A DNA stretch of 64,000 nt from Sphingobacterium puteale (GTDB lineage Bacteria; Bacteroidota; Bacteroidia; Sphingobacteriales; Sphingobacteriaceae): the NCBI RefSeq assembly GCF_003627955.1, contig NZ_RBWS01000005.1, forward strand, positions 124,001 through 188,000, given 5' to 3'. Positions within the stretch are counted from its first letter, which is position 1; each line of letters begins with the position of its first letter. The notes below the pieces were generated by a model, which was given only the letters and a program-made list of their open reading frames with translations, ran no database searches and was not told where the DNA came from. Below, in pieces: positions 17,401 through 25,370 of the stretch. The position numbers and the translations under genes were made by a program.

Positions 17401-17752
17401 CCACAACAAGGCCTTCTTTAGATACCGAATACACCAGTCCACTTTTATTGAAAAGCTTCGCCAGAACGTCCAATACCTTTGTATTATTGACATTGACAGA
17501 CACTTCTTTATTTAAATTCTCGTTGGTCGAATTATAAACAAAGTAATAATCACTTTGCTCTTCGATCAGCTTAAGTACCTTGCTCAGTTTTGTCTTTTGA
17601 ACATCCAAGGAAACTTTTTGTTGGGAAAATACAGATGCTGAGACATTGATTACAGCACACGTAGTCATAATTAAGGCTAGTTTCATCCGGATAATGAATC
17701 TAAAATGCACAATATATCCATTGCGCATTTGCAATAAGCAATTTTTAATCAT
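14411..17752 (-). CDS. SusC/RagA TonB-linked outer-membrane transporter with STN signalling domain
   Basis: A 1113-aa TonB-dependent transporter. After a leader (a second Met at 9 is also possible) residues about 45-100 form an STN domain (LSKVLKLIEEQSDYYFVYNS). A carboxypeptidase-regulatory-like domain follows (SGSVTDDKGNPLAGASVRVKG), then the plug (VVVTALGMKKEKRSLGYSV) and a 22-strand barrel ending in ...LNLSAKF. The STN domain normally passes a substrate signal to FecR-type anti-sigma proteins, and one is encoded just upstream. The 103-nt gap after fecR has two stem-loops. Confidence 0.95.
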   Translation of the reverse strand: MIKNCLLQMRNGYIVHFRFIIRMKLALIMTTCAVINVSASVFSQQKVSLDVQKTKLSKVLKLIEEQSDYYFVYNSTNENLNKEVSVNVNNTKVLDVLAKLFNKSGLVYSVSKEGLVVVSQQQQVSVSGSVTDDKGNPLAGASVRVKGTAVGRATDINGRFSIEATTGNTLIVSFAGYASQEVAVTKDGDMKIILVEDNRMLNEVVVTALGMKKEKRSLGYSVTQVAGESLTTARENNVMNALAGKVAGLDIGSTAGGAGAATNVTIRGVSSINQTSQPLYVINGIPMESKPVGLNNSNSRGNSGSQWDNAPDLGDAISNINPDDIESISVLKGAAASALYGSRAKAGVILITTKSGKGNSIDFSSNYVAEKIIDQTNWQTEYGHGGGGIKPTNIDNALSTGASSWGAKLDGSQVLQFDGKERPYSLQKGNMGRFYRTGNTWTNTIALNKSFEGGSIRLSGTDVKNKSVVPNSGLDRQSFNLAGLFEPLKGLTVDGRINLIYEQVKNRPMLSDGAGNANFNVMFLPTSINVNDLKPWKDTEGNEIGYSGNAYATNPWFAAYEFQNNTSRKRTLSSLTARYTLENGLFFQGRAGRDSYADRYKNVVASGTAYYRRGKISEQNTNFDDINADILVGKQFTFGDYSITPNVGASYRNTKSKQITNNGVDLAVFGNYNIANAENKSLEYVESEQETQSTYGTLEFAYKDILYLTGSLRSDWFSTLAAPGYDNKLNSVYPSVSASFVYSEYLKAPWLNFGKLRAGYATVGQATDPYQTALSYRLRSESLNGTPLGIIDNTGIPNSGLIASSASELEIGTEMRLFNDRINLDLTWYNKKSKNEITFITTPSSSGFSSAVLNAGEMQNKGFEALISTTIIKNQKFKWISTINGSYNDNKILSLADGFNFQSVAMSRTGAGSVANMKGYAAFQVMAFDNKYDKDGNVVMLADGRSPARGELTPYGSAFNKWFAGLNNEFSYDRFSFSFLIDGKWGGKLFSATDFYGYTFGLHKETLDKREEYAANASTYYANVANNTSKIFVHSADFVKLRQVILGYTFPSNLFNNKIKSINVSAVGRNLLVLMKKTDNVDPESSYNATFPGLELGGVPAVRTFGLNLSAKF

Positions 17753-17779
17753 ATTTTAGTGTTGGTTAAAATTAATATT

Positions 17780-17806
17780 AAGCAGCACGCCCCAATGTTG
17801 CTGCTT
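17780..17806 (-). promoter_or_regulatory. Stem-loop in the susC leader
   Basis: AAGCAGCA pairs with TGCTGCTT around an 11-nt loop, 28 nt upstream of the susC start. It may act as a processing or pausing element together with the hairpin at 17830. Confidence 0.4.
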
Positions 17807-17829
17807 TTGGTTAATCATTTTTTCAATGA

Positions 17830-17855
17830 AGGATGGTGTTGGTCCACCATCCTTT
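17830..17855. terminator. Hairpin between fecR and susC
   Basis: AAGGATGGTG pairs perfectly with CACCATCCTT around a TTGGTC loop. A T run follows on the plus strand only; on the minus (coding) strand the following bases are TCATTGAAAAA. It starts at the fecR stop and may partly terminate or stabilise the transcript, raising susCD relative to sigma/fecR or the reverse. Confidence 0.5.
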
Positions 17856-18959
17856 TTATTTTTCTGAGATAGTTATTTTTTTCCCATATAATTCAAATTT
17901 AAAAGGTTCGACTTTTTGTAAAGCACTCAGTACCTGAGTAATGTTTTCTTTGCTAAAGGTTGCCGTGAAGCGATACTGCTTTAACTGCTCGCTTTGAAGC
18001 TGAATATCCACGTCATACCAACGCTCCAGGGTGCGTCGTAAAGTTTCGAAATCTTGGTCCACAATTTCTAATCTATTTTCCTTCCAGGCGATATCAGGTA
18101 TTTCGGTGGCATTTGACTCCACTACGGGGATATTTTCGATGGCAATTTCTTTAATGGGCAATTTACCTAGGGTTGGTTTATCTCCCTTAGATGCATCAAC
18201 TAAAAGCTCAGCCTGATTTTTGAATATCGTAATTTTTTGATTTGGCTTAATGACAACGGAATTCTCGCGCTGCCCTTTGCTTTTCATCTCAATGGATCCC
18301 TCCACCAATACAGCTTCAGCTGTTGGCTCTTCGGGATAACTTTTCACATTGAAGGTTGTTCCCAAAACTTTGATATCAAAGTCAGAAGCCTGCACCATAA
18401 ATGGTTTTTCTTTATTCTTCGCGACCTGAAAATAGCCTTCACCAACTAATTTCACAAGGCGCAATTCACGGTTAAAATCCGAAGATACCTCCAATTTACT
18501 CGCAGAGTTTAAGGTGACAGTACTACCGTCAATTAACTCAAAAGTCTTTTTCTCACCCTTCTTTGTCTGGTAAACCTGACCAATATCGGTCAGCTCCTGA
18601 GAGACGATATCTTGTGTCGGAACTGTATAATACCATATTCCGCCCGCCACTAAAGCAACGAATACCGCAGCAATAGCAGCCCATCTTTGCCATGCTATTC
18701 GACGGATAGGTGAAGATTCAACTGGAGCATTTTGAAGATCAGTTTTCAATCTCTCCATTTGTTCATGGACGGATTTTCGGTTTCCGACCAATATTTGGTA
18801 AAGACGTTTTGCTTTTAAGATCATTTCAGCCTGCTCGGGATGATTTAAGCTGTATTGTTGCCAGTAAAGGATACAGTTTTTATCCTCTCCGGAGCAATAC
18901 TTCTGAAAAGTATCGTCAATCAAAAAATCCTCTAACTGTTTATAATCTTTTTGGCTCAT
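17856..18959 (-). CDS. FecR-type anti-sigma factor (DUF4974)
   Basis: A 367-aa inner-membrane protein. The N-terminal ~85 residues are cytoplasmic and bind the sigma factor. A membrane helix follows (about 90-110, WAAIAAVFVALVAGGIWYY), then the FecR domain (about 135-240, with YQTKKGEKKTFELIDGSTVTLNS and VKLVGEGYFQVAKNKEKPFMV), and a C-terminal DUF4974 domain (about 295-367, LERWYDVDIQLQSEQLKQYRFTATF). In the periplasm the C-terminal part reads the STN domain of the cognate SusC. It lies 166 nt after the sigma gene and 103 nt before susC. Confidence 0.93.
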   Translation of the reverse strand: MSQKDYKQLEDFLIDDTFQKYCSGEDKNCILYWQQYSLNHPEQAEMILKAKRLYQILVGNRKSVHEQMERLKTDLQNAPVESSPIRRIAWQRWAAIAAVFVALVAGGIWYYTVPTQDIVSQELTDIGQVYQTKKGEKKTFELIDGSTVTLNSASKLEVSSDFNRELRLVKLVGEGYFQVAKNKEKPFMVQASDFDIKVLGTTFNVKSYPEEPTAEAVLVEGSIEMKSKGQRENSVVIKPNQKITIFKNQAELLVDASKGDKPTLGKLPIKEIAIENIPVVESNATEIPDIAWKENRLEIVDQDFETLRRTLERWYDVDIQLQSEQLKQYRFTATFSKENITQVLSALQKVEPFKFELYGKKITISEK

Positions 18960-19125
18960 TCTAATGGGTATTTATCCTATAGTGCCCGAAATGAATCCTT
19001 TTTCCTAAGAAAAAAATAAAATATTCAATAAAAACCTGATTATAAGCTATTTATTTTTACTCAAATTCAAATAGGAGATCTGCGAGGTTCATGTTAACGG
19101 TATAGCCTGATTACTGATAAAATCA

Positions 19126-19683
19126 CTAAATATCCTTTAGTTCCTCCCGCAAGATTTTCAATGCATCATAAAGTGTATTGTAAGCGGTCTTAACAGACAT
19201 CTGTGTGATTTCCGAGATCTTTTCGTAAGAATAGCCTTCAAAAAACTTCAGGTTGACCAATTGTTTCTGGCGAAACGATAATTTCTCCAAGGCTTCCTTT
19301 AAGCGAATCTGAATAATTTCATTGGTTTGTACTTTGATGACAAACTCTTCGTAAGGCATCTCGATCCATTCATCCTCCGCCTTGACGTTTTGAAGTGCTG
19401 TATTAATTTTATGCTGCTTTTCGATCAGTCGCAGCATACGCCTTTTTAGAAAGGTAATAAGATAGGACTGTACATTTTCAACGCGATCAAGCTGTGCTCT
19501 TGTTTCCCAGATCTTAACGAAAACCTGATCGGTCGCTTCACTTGCCAGATCGCTATCACCACAGGTACGGATCCCAAAATTAACGAGCTCCTGATAGAGT
19601 GCTCCATACAGATCAAAAAACGCTGCCTCGTCACCTGTACGAATACGCTCCCACAACAGGCGGTACCCCATTTTATTTCTCAT
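19126..19683 (-). CDS. ECF sigma factor, FecI-like
   Basis: A 185-aa ECF sigma factor. Region 2 is at about 15-85 (FFDLYGALYQELVNFGIRTCGDSDLASEATDQVFVKIWE) and region 4 at about 125-180 (LSFRQKQLVNLKFFEGYSYEKISEITQMS, then VKTAYNTLYDALKIL). It heads the sigma-FecR-SusC-SusD locus and would switch on susCD when the substrate is sensed. The start ATG at 19683 follows a 46-nt leader from a consensus -7 element. Confidence 0.92.
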   Translation of the reverse strand: MRNKMGYRLLWERIRTGDEAAFFDLYGALYQELVNFGIRTCGDSDLASEATDQVFVKIWETRAQLDRVENVQSYLITFLKRRMLRLIEKQHKINTALQNVKAEDEWIEMPYEEFVIKVQTNEIIQIRLKEALEKLSFRQKQLVNLKFFEGYSYEKISEITQMSVKTAYNTLYDALKILREELKDI

Positions 19684-19729
19684 AACAAAGCATATAATCC
19701 GTATTAAAGCTAATATAAGTCCTTATTTC

Positions 19730-19737
19730 CAAAAGTA
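19730..19737 (-). promoter_or_regulatory. Candidate promoter -7 element TACTTTTG for the sigma/fecR locus
   Basis: Exact TAnnTTTG match on the minus strand, 46 nt before the sigma gene start. The -33 position is T-rich (TTTTT) but lacks a clear TTG. Confidence 0.45.
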
Positions 19738-19790
19738 TAAACTTAATCCGTAAAAGGAAAAAGTTTTTATCTTTAGGTATAGTTATCGGT

Positions 19791-20939
19791 ATGTGGTCTG
19801 AAATTATAATTACCTTATTTATCTGTATTGCATTGAACTTCTATGTGTTGAAGTGGCTTCGCGATCATCGAAAGATGCGACCAAAAAGTATACTAGCCTA
19901 CTTAATCACACCGATTCTTTATCTATGCATTCGTTTATTGATGATAAAATGGGTATTTATCACTGTTTTTGCATTGGTATGGATCGGTATTATAGTCTTC
20001 TTGCTCCGTAAGGCTATCATCTATTTTACACCGCAAAAATTTCGTTCCGAAAAAGAAGAGATCATAGAAGCCGAAATTGTTGATCCCAAAGCTGATGAAA
20101 ACAGGGTGGTTTCGCAGAATCCGAAAGACGCTGAGCAACCAGCAGCTCTTTCCAAGTTCCAAACAATATCTTCACGGTGCATAAATAAAACAGACCAAGA
20201 CCAAGGTTCACGACAGCCCGATCCAGCCGCCCCTGCCGATATCTCTGCTGTCGAAATGACGGAAATTCCAGATGAACGCCACAAGAAAGAACGACAGCTT
20301 TTATTATTACAGTGTATCTCCTTTTATGCGACGATTTATAACGTTGTTTTTTGTCTCTTTCTCCTGATTCGAAAAGCGTATTTGCAGACAGATCAAGATG
20401 ATGACATCATTGGTCTTTTCGGCACATTCCAGATCAACAGTATTATTTGTCTTGTTGTTACAGCAATTATCTGCAAATTATTTGACACACTAAATAAACT
20501 GACCAATCTGATCCAGCTCGAAAAAAAAGGGTACAAATTATTCCTTTTTATCTTACTTGGCTTTATTTGTTTTTTCTATTTCCGGCGAGATTTCATTACT
20601 TTAGAAACGCTAATCATGCAATCTTATGCTCATCAAGGTGTCTTTTTTCTTATTGGAATAATAACCTTTCTGCTCGCCCAGCTTGCTTTTATGACCATAG
20701 ATTATCCCAGTTTTATCCACTATCAATTTTCCAGAAGAAGGGACTTAAAAGTCATTATCATACTCAATTTATTTTTGTTAGTTTTAGTAATGATTATCTG
20801 TGAGATTCTGTTAAAGGGACATCAAAACAGTTTCAATACTAGTCATCTTTTCACGCTTTATCCTACAATACTACTATTTTTTCTGGAACGAAAAAATTAC
20901 ATTCAGGCTAAAAACTATGTCAATCGTGTGGATCTATAA
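19791..20939 (+). CDS. Multispan membrane protein, unknown
   Basis: A 382-aa protein that I cannot assign to a family. Three hydrophobic segments are packed in the first 75 residues, followed by a soluble, charged loop of about 100 residues (EKEEIIEAEIVDPKADENR... to ERQLLLL). About five more membrane segments follow: YATIYNVVFCLFLLIR, NSIICLVVTAIICKLF, KLFLFILLGFICFFYF, GVFFLIGIITFLLAQLAF and VIIILNLFLLVLVMIICEILL. No catalytic motif is seen. It is divergent from the sigma operon and is not clearly linked to its neighbours. Confidence 0.6.
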   Translation: MWSEIIITLFICIALNFYVLKWLRDHRKMRPKSILAYLITPILYLCIRLLMIKWVFITVFALVWIGIIVFLLRKAIIYFTPQKFRSEKEEIIEAEIVDPKADENRVVSQNPKDAEQPAALSKFQTISSRCINKTDQDQGSRQPDPAAPADISAVEMTEIPDERHKKERQLLLLQCISFYATIYNVVFCLFLLIRKAYLQTDQDDDIIGLFGTFQINSIICLVVTAIICKLFDTLNKLTNLIQLEKKGYKLFLFILLGFICFFYFRRDFITLETLIMQSYAHQGVFFLIGIITFLLAQLAFMTIDYPSFIHYQFSRRRDLKVIIILNLFLLVLVMIICEILLKGHQNSFNTSHLFTLYPTILLFFLERKNYIQAKNYVNRVDL

Positions 20940-21045
20940 TCGTAAATTAGCAGTTTCAAAATCTTATAGGCGCAACTGAGCTCCAGTACTGAAAATTATA
21001 CATTAAACAATCAGGGCCTTGGCGTCCAAAAAGTAAATATATTCA

Positions 21046-21564
21046 ATGAAAACCATCTTCGCGATAATAGGTAGTGCAAGCGAACATTCGTCCAATCACC
21101 AGCTCGTGCGGCATCTTCAACATAAGGTTAGTCCGGAAGTCAATCTTGTTCTCTTTGACCGTTTAAAAGAATTACCCCATTTCGACCCAGAGGAAAGCAG
21201 CTCCCGTCCACCCATAGAGATCATTGCCCTACGTCAGGTCATTCAGGATGCCGACCTGGTATTGATCAGTAGCCCAGAATACATTTTCAGTATCCCCAGT
21301 GGACTGAAAAACCTGCTCGAATGGTGCGCTGCGACGACTATTTTTACCGACAAGCCAGTCAGCATTATTACAGCGTCAGCGCAAGGAGAGACGAGCCATG
21401 TCGAATTGCAACGCATCATGCAGGGGCTTGGAGCTCAGCTTGACGCTGAAAAAAACCTGCTTGTCCAAGGAATAAAGGGCAAACTTGATGCTGCGGGAAA
21501 TATCTGGGATGAAAAACTCGATCAACAGCTTGACGCGCTAGCGGAGCAGCTCAAGAATGCCTAA
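21046..21564 (+). CDS. NADPH-dependent FMN reductase-like flavoprotein
   Basis: A 172-aa flavodoxin-fold protein of the NADPH-dependent FMN reductase family. The phosphate-binding loop is GSASEHSSNHQLV near the N-terminus, and the second flavin loop is SPEYIFSIPSGLKNLLEWC, a close match to the family SPEYNxSxPGxLKNxLDW pattern. A third segment (TASAQGE) fits the flavin edge. It would reduce FMN, quinones or azo-type compounds with NADPH in the cytoplasm. It stands alone, followed by a hairpin. Confidence 0.85.
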   Translation: MKTIFAIIGSASEHSSNHQLVRHLQHKVSPEVNLVLFDRLKELPHFDPEESSSRPPIEIIALRQVIQDADLVLISSPEYIFSIPSGLKNLLEWCAATTIFTDKPVSIITASAQGETSHVELQRIMQGLGAQLDAEKNLLVQGIKGKLDAAGNIWDEKLDQQLDALAEQLKNA

Positions 21565-21573
21565 TTAAAAGAA

Positions 21574-21616
21574 GTCGGACCTATCGTGTTGCGACAGCAA
21601 CACGATAAAAAGTCCG
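21574..21616 (+). terminator. Hairpin terminator after the FMN reductase gene
   Basis: TATCGTGTTGC pairs perfectly with GCAACACGATA around GACA, with outer CGGAC/GTCCG pairing. Only a weak T run follows, so termination may be partial. Confidence 0.65.
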
Positions 21617-21636
21617 TTAAAGTATACAAAGATTGC

Positions 21637-21644
21637 TAACTTTA
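21637..21644 (+). promoter_or_regulatory. Near-consensus -7 element TAACTTTA, 4 nt before the VF530 start
   Basis: TAACTTTA differs from TAnnTTTG at the last base and is followed by CAAT and then ATG. It has the same layout as the elements before the DUF4286, CxMC, DnaJ-KTSC and FecI-like sigma genes. Confidence 0.25.
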
Positions 21645-21648
21645 CAAT

Positions 21649-21870
21649 ATGCAAGAACAAGTCAATAATCCATTACACGGAAAACGGTTGGATACAATCA
21701 TCGAGTATTTAGTGGAGTATTATGGATGGGAAGAACTGGGACAAAGGATAGCCATCCGTTGCTTCAATGAAAACCCGAGCATAAAATCCTCGTTAACTTT
21801 TCTACGGAAAACACCTTGGGCGCGTGAAAAGGTTGAACGGCTCTATGTCAAAACCCTGGGTAAAAAATAA
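21649..21870 (+). CDS. VF530 (DUF2132) family DNA-binding protein
   Basis: A 73-aa protein that closely fits the VF530/DUF2132 family. It begins with [20 protein letters not shown], then [20 protein letters not shown], and ends [20 protein letters not shown]. The family, named from a Vibrio fischeri structure, is described as double-stranded DNA binding; its cellular role is not established. It lies 54 nt upstream of the DnaJ-KTSC gene. Confidence 0.93.
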   Translation: MQEQVNNPLHGKRLDTIIEYLVEYYGWEELGQRIAIRCFNENPSIKSSLTFLRKTPWAREKVERLYVKTLGKK

Positions 21871-21911
21871 TCTTATTTCCCTGATAATACAAATAATCTG
21901 ATTATTAAGCA

Positions 21912-21919
21912 TATCTTTG
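21912..21919 (+). promoter_or_regulatory. Candidate -7 element TATCTTTG, 5 nt before the DnaJ-KTSC start
   Basis: Exact TAnnTTTG match, then CCGCC and ATG. This would give a transcript with almost no leader. Confidence 0.35.
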
Positions 21920-21924
21920 CCGCC

Positions 21925-22377
21925 ATGAAAAAAATTGCCGACTACCGAAAGTTGTTAAATGTGGATAAATCAGCGGATCTCAAGACGCTCAAATCCACCT
22001 ATCGGACGATTATGAAAGAATGTCATCCGGATAAATTTGTCAATGACGAAGAAGGTCGTTTGGCTGCCGAAGAGAAGAGTGTAAAAATGATTGAAGCTTA
22101 TCATTTTTTGGTAAGTATCTGCCCGGAAACTATTGAACAACAATTACCGATCTATACAGAAACTATTACGAATTCGGTTATTCAGGATATCGACTGGAAA
22201 GCCCAAATATTGACAATCACCTTCCAAGATGGCAGTCAATATGAATACTTTGGCGTCCAACGAAATGATTATGTAAAATTTGTCAATGCTGATTCATTGG
22301 GACGATTTGCACGAAGACATATTTTTCATACTTATCCATACCGGAATGTATTGAAAACAGCTACTGTTGTTGGCTAG
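21925..22377 (+). CDS. DnaJ-domain protein with C-terminal KTSC domain
   Basis: A 150-aa protein with two modules. Residues about 5-65 form a J domain, including YRTIMKECHPDKF with the HPD tripeptide at 34-36 that stimulates Hsp70 ATPase. Residues about 82-145 form a KTSC-type domain (SNVIQDIDWKAQILTITFQDG-like core, YEYFGVQRNDYVKFVNADSLGRF, and IFHTYPYR). KTSC domains are found alone or with nucleic-acid proteins, and their role is unclear. The combination is seen in Bacteroidota and suggests a DnaK co-chaperone with a special client. Confidence 0.88.
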   Translation: MKKIADYRKLLNVDKSADLKTLKSTYRTIMKECHPDKFVNDEEGRLAAEEKSVKMIEAYHFLVSICPETIEQQLPIYTETITNSVIQDIDWKAQILTITFQDGSQYEYFGVQRNDYVKFVNADSLGRFARRHIFHTYPYRNVLKTATVVG

Positions 22378-22413
22378 TTAAAGCGTGTATAGACTATATA
22401 TCTGTTAAAGCAC

Positions 22414-22444
22414 AAGCGCCTTTGTTGTACCAACAAAGGCGCTT
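22414..22444. terminator. Perfect 14-bp stem-loop between convergent genes
   Basis: AAGCGCCTTTGTTG and CAACAAAGGCGCTT flank a TAC loop with no mismatch. No U tract follows in either direction, but its position between two converging genes suggests shared termination or transcript-end protection. Confidence 0.7.
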
Positions 22445-22512
22445 ATGTAAAATGTTAAATGTTTAAAAGCTATCTGTATAACACTTGTATACCCAAAATA
22501 GTTTTAATTAAA

Positions 22513-24240
22513 TTATAATTTTAACATGAGCCCGGCGATACCGCCACCGTAGAACGTATTTCTGCTGCGGTCTCTTCCCCAAGTTTTCCAACGGGTGCCG
22601 GTCCCAGAAATCGTGTCTTCATCCCGTTCAGCATAGTTGAAACTTGGTGCCACAAAAATGGACAGGACTTCAGTTAATTTATAGGCTGGTATAATACGGA
22701 AAGAAGACTGATGATTATCCAACAATTTAAATTTATCAGTCAGATGATTACGTGTCGTAATTTCCGTGCGAAGCGCAAACTTAGCAGTGTTCAGCAGAAC
22801 TGCCCCTAAACCTGCTTCAAAAGTATATTTAGAAGGTCCATCATCAACAAGAGCTGCACCGACTGATAACACACTATAAAGTACCCTGCCTCCGGAACGA
22901 AACTGCAGTCCAAGGTACCGATTCTCGTCTATTGCCAACGAAAGACTTTTTTCTCCGTTTTTGATTAGATTTAATAGACCGATCGGGTAATCACTACTAT
23001 CAGCAATATTAACAATTCCAGCCAGTTGAAATCCCTTTACTTTTTTTGCCTTATTTGCAATACCCGCTATTTGGATGCCCACTTCTCCGCTGCTATTGTT
23101 TAATACACCTGCTAATTGGGTTGTTCCCGCAGCTTCCTTTGCGGTATTAGCAACACCAGCGATCTGTACGCCCCGTACGGTGTCAACTTTATTCAATACC
23201 CCGCCAATCTGGACACCTTTAACGGTTCCAAAAACCCGATTACCTACCCCCGCTAACTGCACACCACCAACATTCCCGCCGACAGTATTAAATACCCCCG
23301 CCACCTGGAACCCGTGCATATTATATTGGTTGATATTGAATACGCCTCCGAGCTCTACGCCACTCACTCCAGCGGTTGCGCCGCCGATGATATTTAATGA
23401 AAATTTATTGACAATCTGTGACCGAATAAAACCATGTGAGCTTAATCCCGGCGTCATAGATATTTGATACGGGCTATATAGAAACATCCCGCCGAGGTTC
23501 ATGCTCTGAATCCGTTGGGCAGGCGACAAAAAGACTCTTCCAAAAAACGATCTATAAAGACCATGATCCTCCTCATAGCCTTCAAAATAACCATACTCAC
23601 GTTTCTTTTTGTCACCTATCTGTGCTTCAATAGGGAAAATAACCATTACACTGGTATCCCGAAACATCTCCTTGCTCACATTAACGGCGATCAGATTACT
23701 TTTTTTCTTAACATCCAATTCAAAATAACCATTCTTATCTGTCAATGTAGATAGCAAAGCACTTCTGTCAAAAATACTGGCATTGGAAATCGGGTTATTG
23801 GTTCGGATATTTTTAATATACCCCGTGATCACAACCTTATCTTTCCTTGGGGTCTGTACTTCAAAATCAACCGACATCCGTTGCGGCGTATATTGAACGA
23901 TAATATGTTTACCTAATTCCTTAAAGCTATATTCCTTACCCAAAATCCCATCGAGATAATCGTATAAATTTCCCCTATAGGCCCTGGGATAGATGACACT
24001 ATCCATCTGTAAGATATTTCCATTAAAGGAAAAGAGCACATCCTGCCGATCTTTTAATAGCTGAAAGACTTCGCCGACGGTAGTTTTTGAGAAAGCGGGC
24101 ATTTGAATTTCTGCAGCGAGCTTTTGCTGTGCTAGCCCCAAACGAAAGGAGCATAGCAGAGAGAAAAGGATATAAAACCTGATTCGCTTTATAAAAAATA
24201 GTATCATGCTACTATCTGTACAATTTTGTTTCGAAAACAT
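22513..24240 (-). CDS. STN- and carboxypeptidase-regulatory-like protein with LA_2272-type surface repeats
   Basis: A 575-aa exported protein; the leader follows a short N-terminal extension (the second Met at 12 could be the true start). Residues about 45-110 form an STN domain (FSKTTVGEVFQLLKDRQDVLFSFNG). Residues about 128-200 form a carboxypeptidase-regulatory-like domain (VITGYIKNIRTNNPISNAS, LTDKNGYFELDV). Residues about 265-430 hold tandem repeats of about 20 residues with the pattern GVQ(I/L)AGVxNxxxGxVxG, as in LA_2272 surface proteins. The C-terminal ~130 residues look like amphipathic barrel strands ending GGGIAGLMLKL. It follows the sigma and FecR genes in one operon and takes the place usually held by a SusC receptor. 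Confidence 0.8.
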   Translation of the reverse strand: MFSKQNCTDSSMILFFIKRIRFYILFSLLCSFRLGLAQQKLAAEIQMPAFSKTTVGEVFQLLKDRQDVLFSFNGNILQMDSVIYPRAYRGNLYDYLDGILGKEYSFKELGKHIIVQYTPQRMSVDFEVQTPRKDKVVITGYIKNIRTNNPISNASIFDRSALLSTLTDKNGYFELDVKKKSNLIAVNVSKEMFRDTSVMVIFPIEAQIGDKKKREYGYFEGYEEDHGLYRSFFGRVFLSPAQRIQSMNLGGMFLYSPYQISMTPGLSSHGFIRSQIVNKFSLNIIGGATAGVSGVELGGVFNINQYNMHGFQVAGVFNTVGGNVGGVQLAGVGNRVFGTVKGVQIGGVLNKVDTVRGVQIAGVANTAKEAAGTTQLAGVLNNSSGEVGIQIAGIANKAKKVKGFQLAGIVNIADSSDYPIGLLNLIKNGEKSLSLAIDENRYLGLQFRSGGRVLYSVLSVGAALVDDGPSKYTFEAGLGAVLLNTAKFALRTEITTRNHLTDKFKLLDNHQSSFRIIPAYKLTEVLSIFVAPSFNYAERDEDTISGTGTRWKTWGRDRSRNTFYGGGIAGLMLKL

Positions 24241-24254
24241 GTTATCGTTTTTGA

Positions 24255-25370
24255 TTATCTTGTTAAGTGAATTTCTTTATCCCGCACTTCGACCTTTAAG
24301 TCTAGGCTTTTTGCCATCACCTTGAGTATTTCTGCCAAGCTATTTTGTTTAAATTCGGCAGTATATGGTATTTTTTCAAGAGCAGGATCATCTAGCATAA
24401 CCTTATAGTCGTATGCTCGATTAAGCACCTCAGTAACCCTTTTTAAAGGTGTATTTTCAAAATTAAACTCACGGTCTACATAATATTTATAGAATTTATC
24501 CTGAACAGGCCTCTTTTCAACTTTCATGGTATCTGTATCTCTAATCGTCAGCATCTGATCTGGCCGTAAGAAAATCTCTTTATCTGCATAGGCCACTTTG
24601 ACCAATCCCGTGGCGACGATAACCTCCGTTGCATTGGAAATGCGACGCACATTAAAACTGGTTCCCAGTACCGTTATATGCGTATTGCCTGTCGCAATTA
24701 CAAAGGGATGTTTTTTATCTTTTTCCACCCGAAAAAACACCTCTCCTTTTTTTAATTCCACATTTCTGTTTTTATTACTCCATGTGCTGGAATAGGCTAG
24801 TTCAGTATTCTTATTGAGCGTGACTATAGATCCGTCAGGCAATGCATCCTGACGTACGGCTTCTTGGCTCACAAGGTGCATTTCCTCCCGCTGCGAACGA
24901 TCAAACACATAGAATCCTACCATGCAGACCAACAAAATGCTCGCCGCGGCCCACCAGTTCCATTGAATCACTTTTGTTTTTCTTTTTGGGGTTGCAGTCG
25001 ATTCCGATGCTCTTCTGTCCCTAACGATTTTAAAATCCATCCAAGCCTTATCCACATCCACTTCTGGAACCTCCAGGGGTTTAGGCAAGCTATCCCATAA
25101 CTTTTTCATTTGCAAATATGCCTCCCTATTATTAGCATCTTTTTTCAACCATTCCTCTACGATCATACGCTCAGCTCCATTCGTTTCCCCGACCATATGT
25201 CTTTCTAGTAATTCCTTATTCATAGCGTATAGATAAGATAGAAATACATTTTTCACTTTTAGGTATTCTGCTCTGTTGTCAGGATTGTCCTCCAACCAGC
25301 GCTGTACTAAAGCATTCTCTACTTCATTGGTTTCCCCAACGATATATCTTTCCAGTAATTCCTTATTCAT
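24255..25370 (-). CDS. FecR-type anti-sigma factor with duplicated N-terminal segment
   Basis: A 371-aa anti-sigma protein. The first 49 residues (MNKELLERYIVGETN...) are repeated by the next ~48 (MNKELLERHMVGETN..., from residue 50), so the sigma-binding part is doubled. A membrane helix is at about 142-162 (WNWWAAASILLVCMVGFYVF), the FecR domain at about 175-275 (DALPDGSIVTLNKNTELAY, VELKKGEVFFRVEKDKKHPFVI), and DUF4974 at about 300-371 (VTEVLNRAYDYKVML). The start overlaps the sigma stop as ATGA. The 147-nt duplication spans this junction. It may change affinity for the sigma factor. Confidence 0.92.
   Translation of the reverse strand: MNKELLERYIVGETNEVENALVQRWLEDNPDNRAEYLKVKNVFLSYLYAMNKELLERHMVGETNGAERMIVEEWLKKDANNREAYLQMKKLWDSLPKPLEVPEVDVDKAWMDFKIVRDRRASESTATPKRKTKVIQWNWWAAASILLVCMVGFYVFDRSQREEMHLVSQEAVRQDALPDGSIVTLNKNTELAYSSTWSNKNRNVELKKGEVFFRVEKDKKHPFVIATGNTHITVLGTSFNVRRISNATEVIVATGLVKVAYADKEIFLRPDQMLTIRDTDTMKVEKRPVQDKFYKYYVDREFNFENTPLKRVTEVLNRAYDYKVMLDDPALEKIPYTAEFKQNSLAEILKVMAKSLDLKVEVRDKEIHLTR

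Noticed and set aside
25367..25370. ATGA overlap between sigma and fecR read as a frameshifted fusion
   Set aside because: Both proteins are complete at family length; ATGA is an ordinary stop/start overlap.
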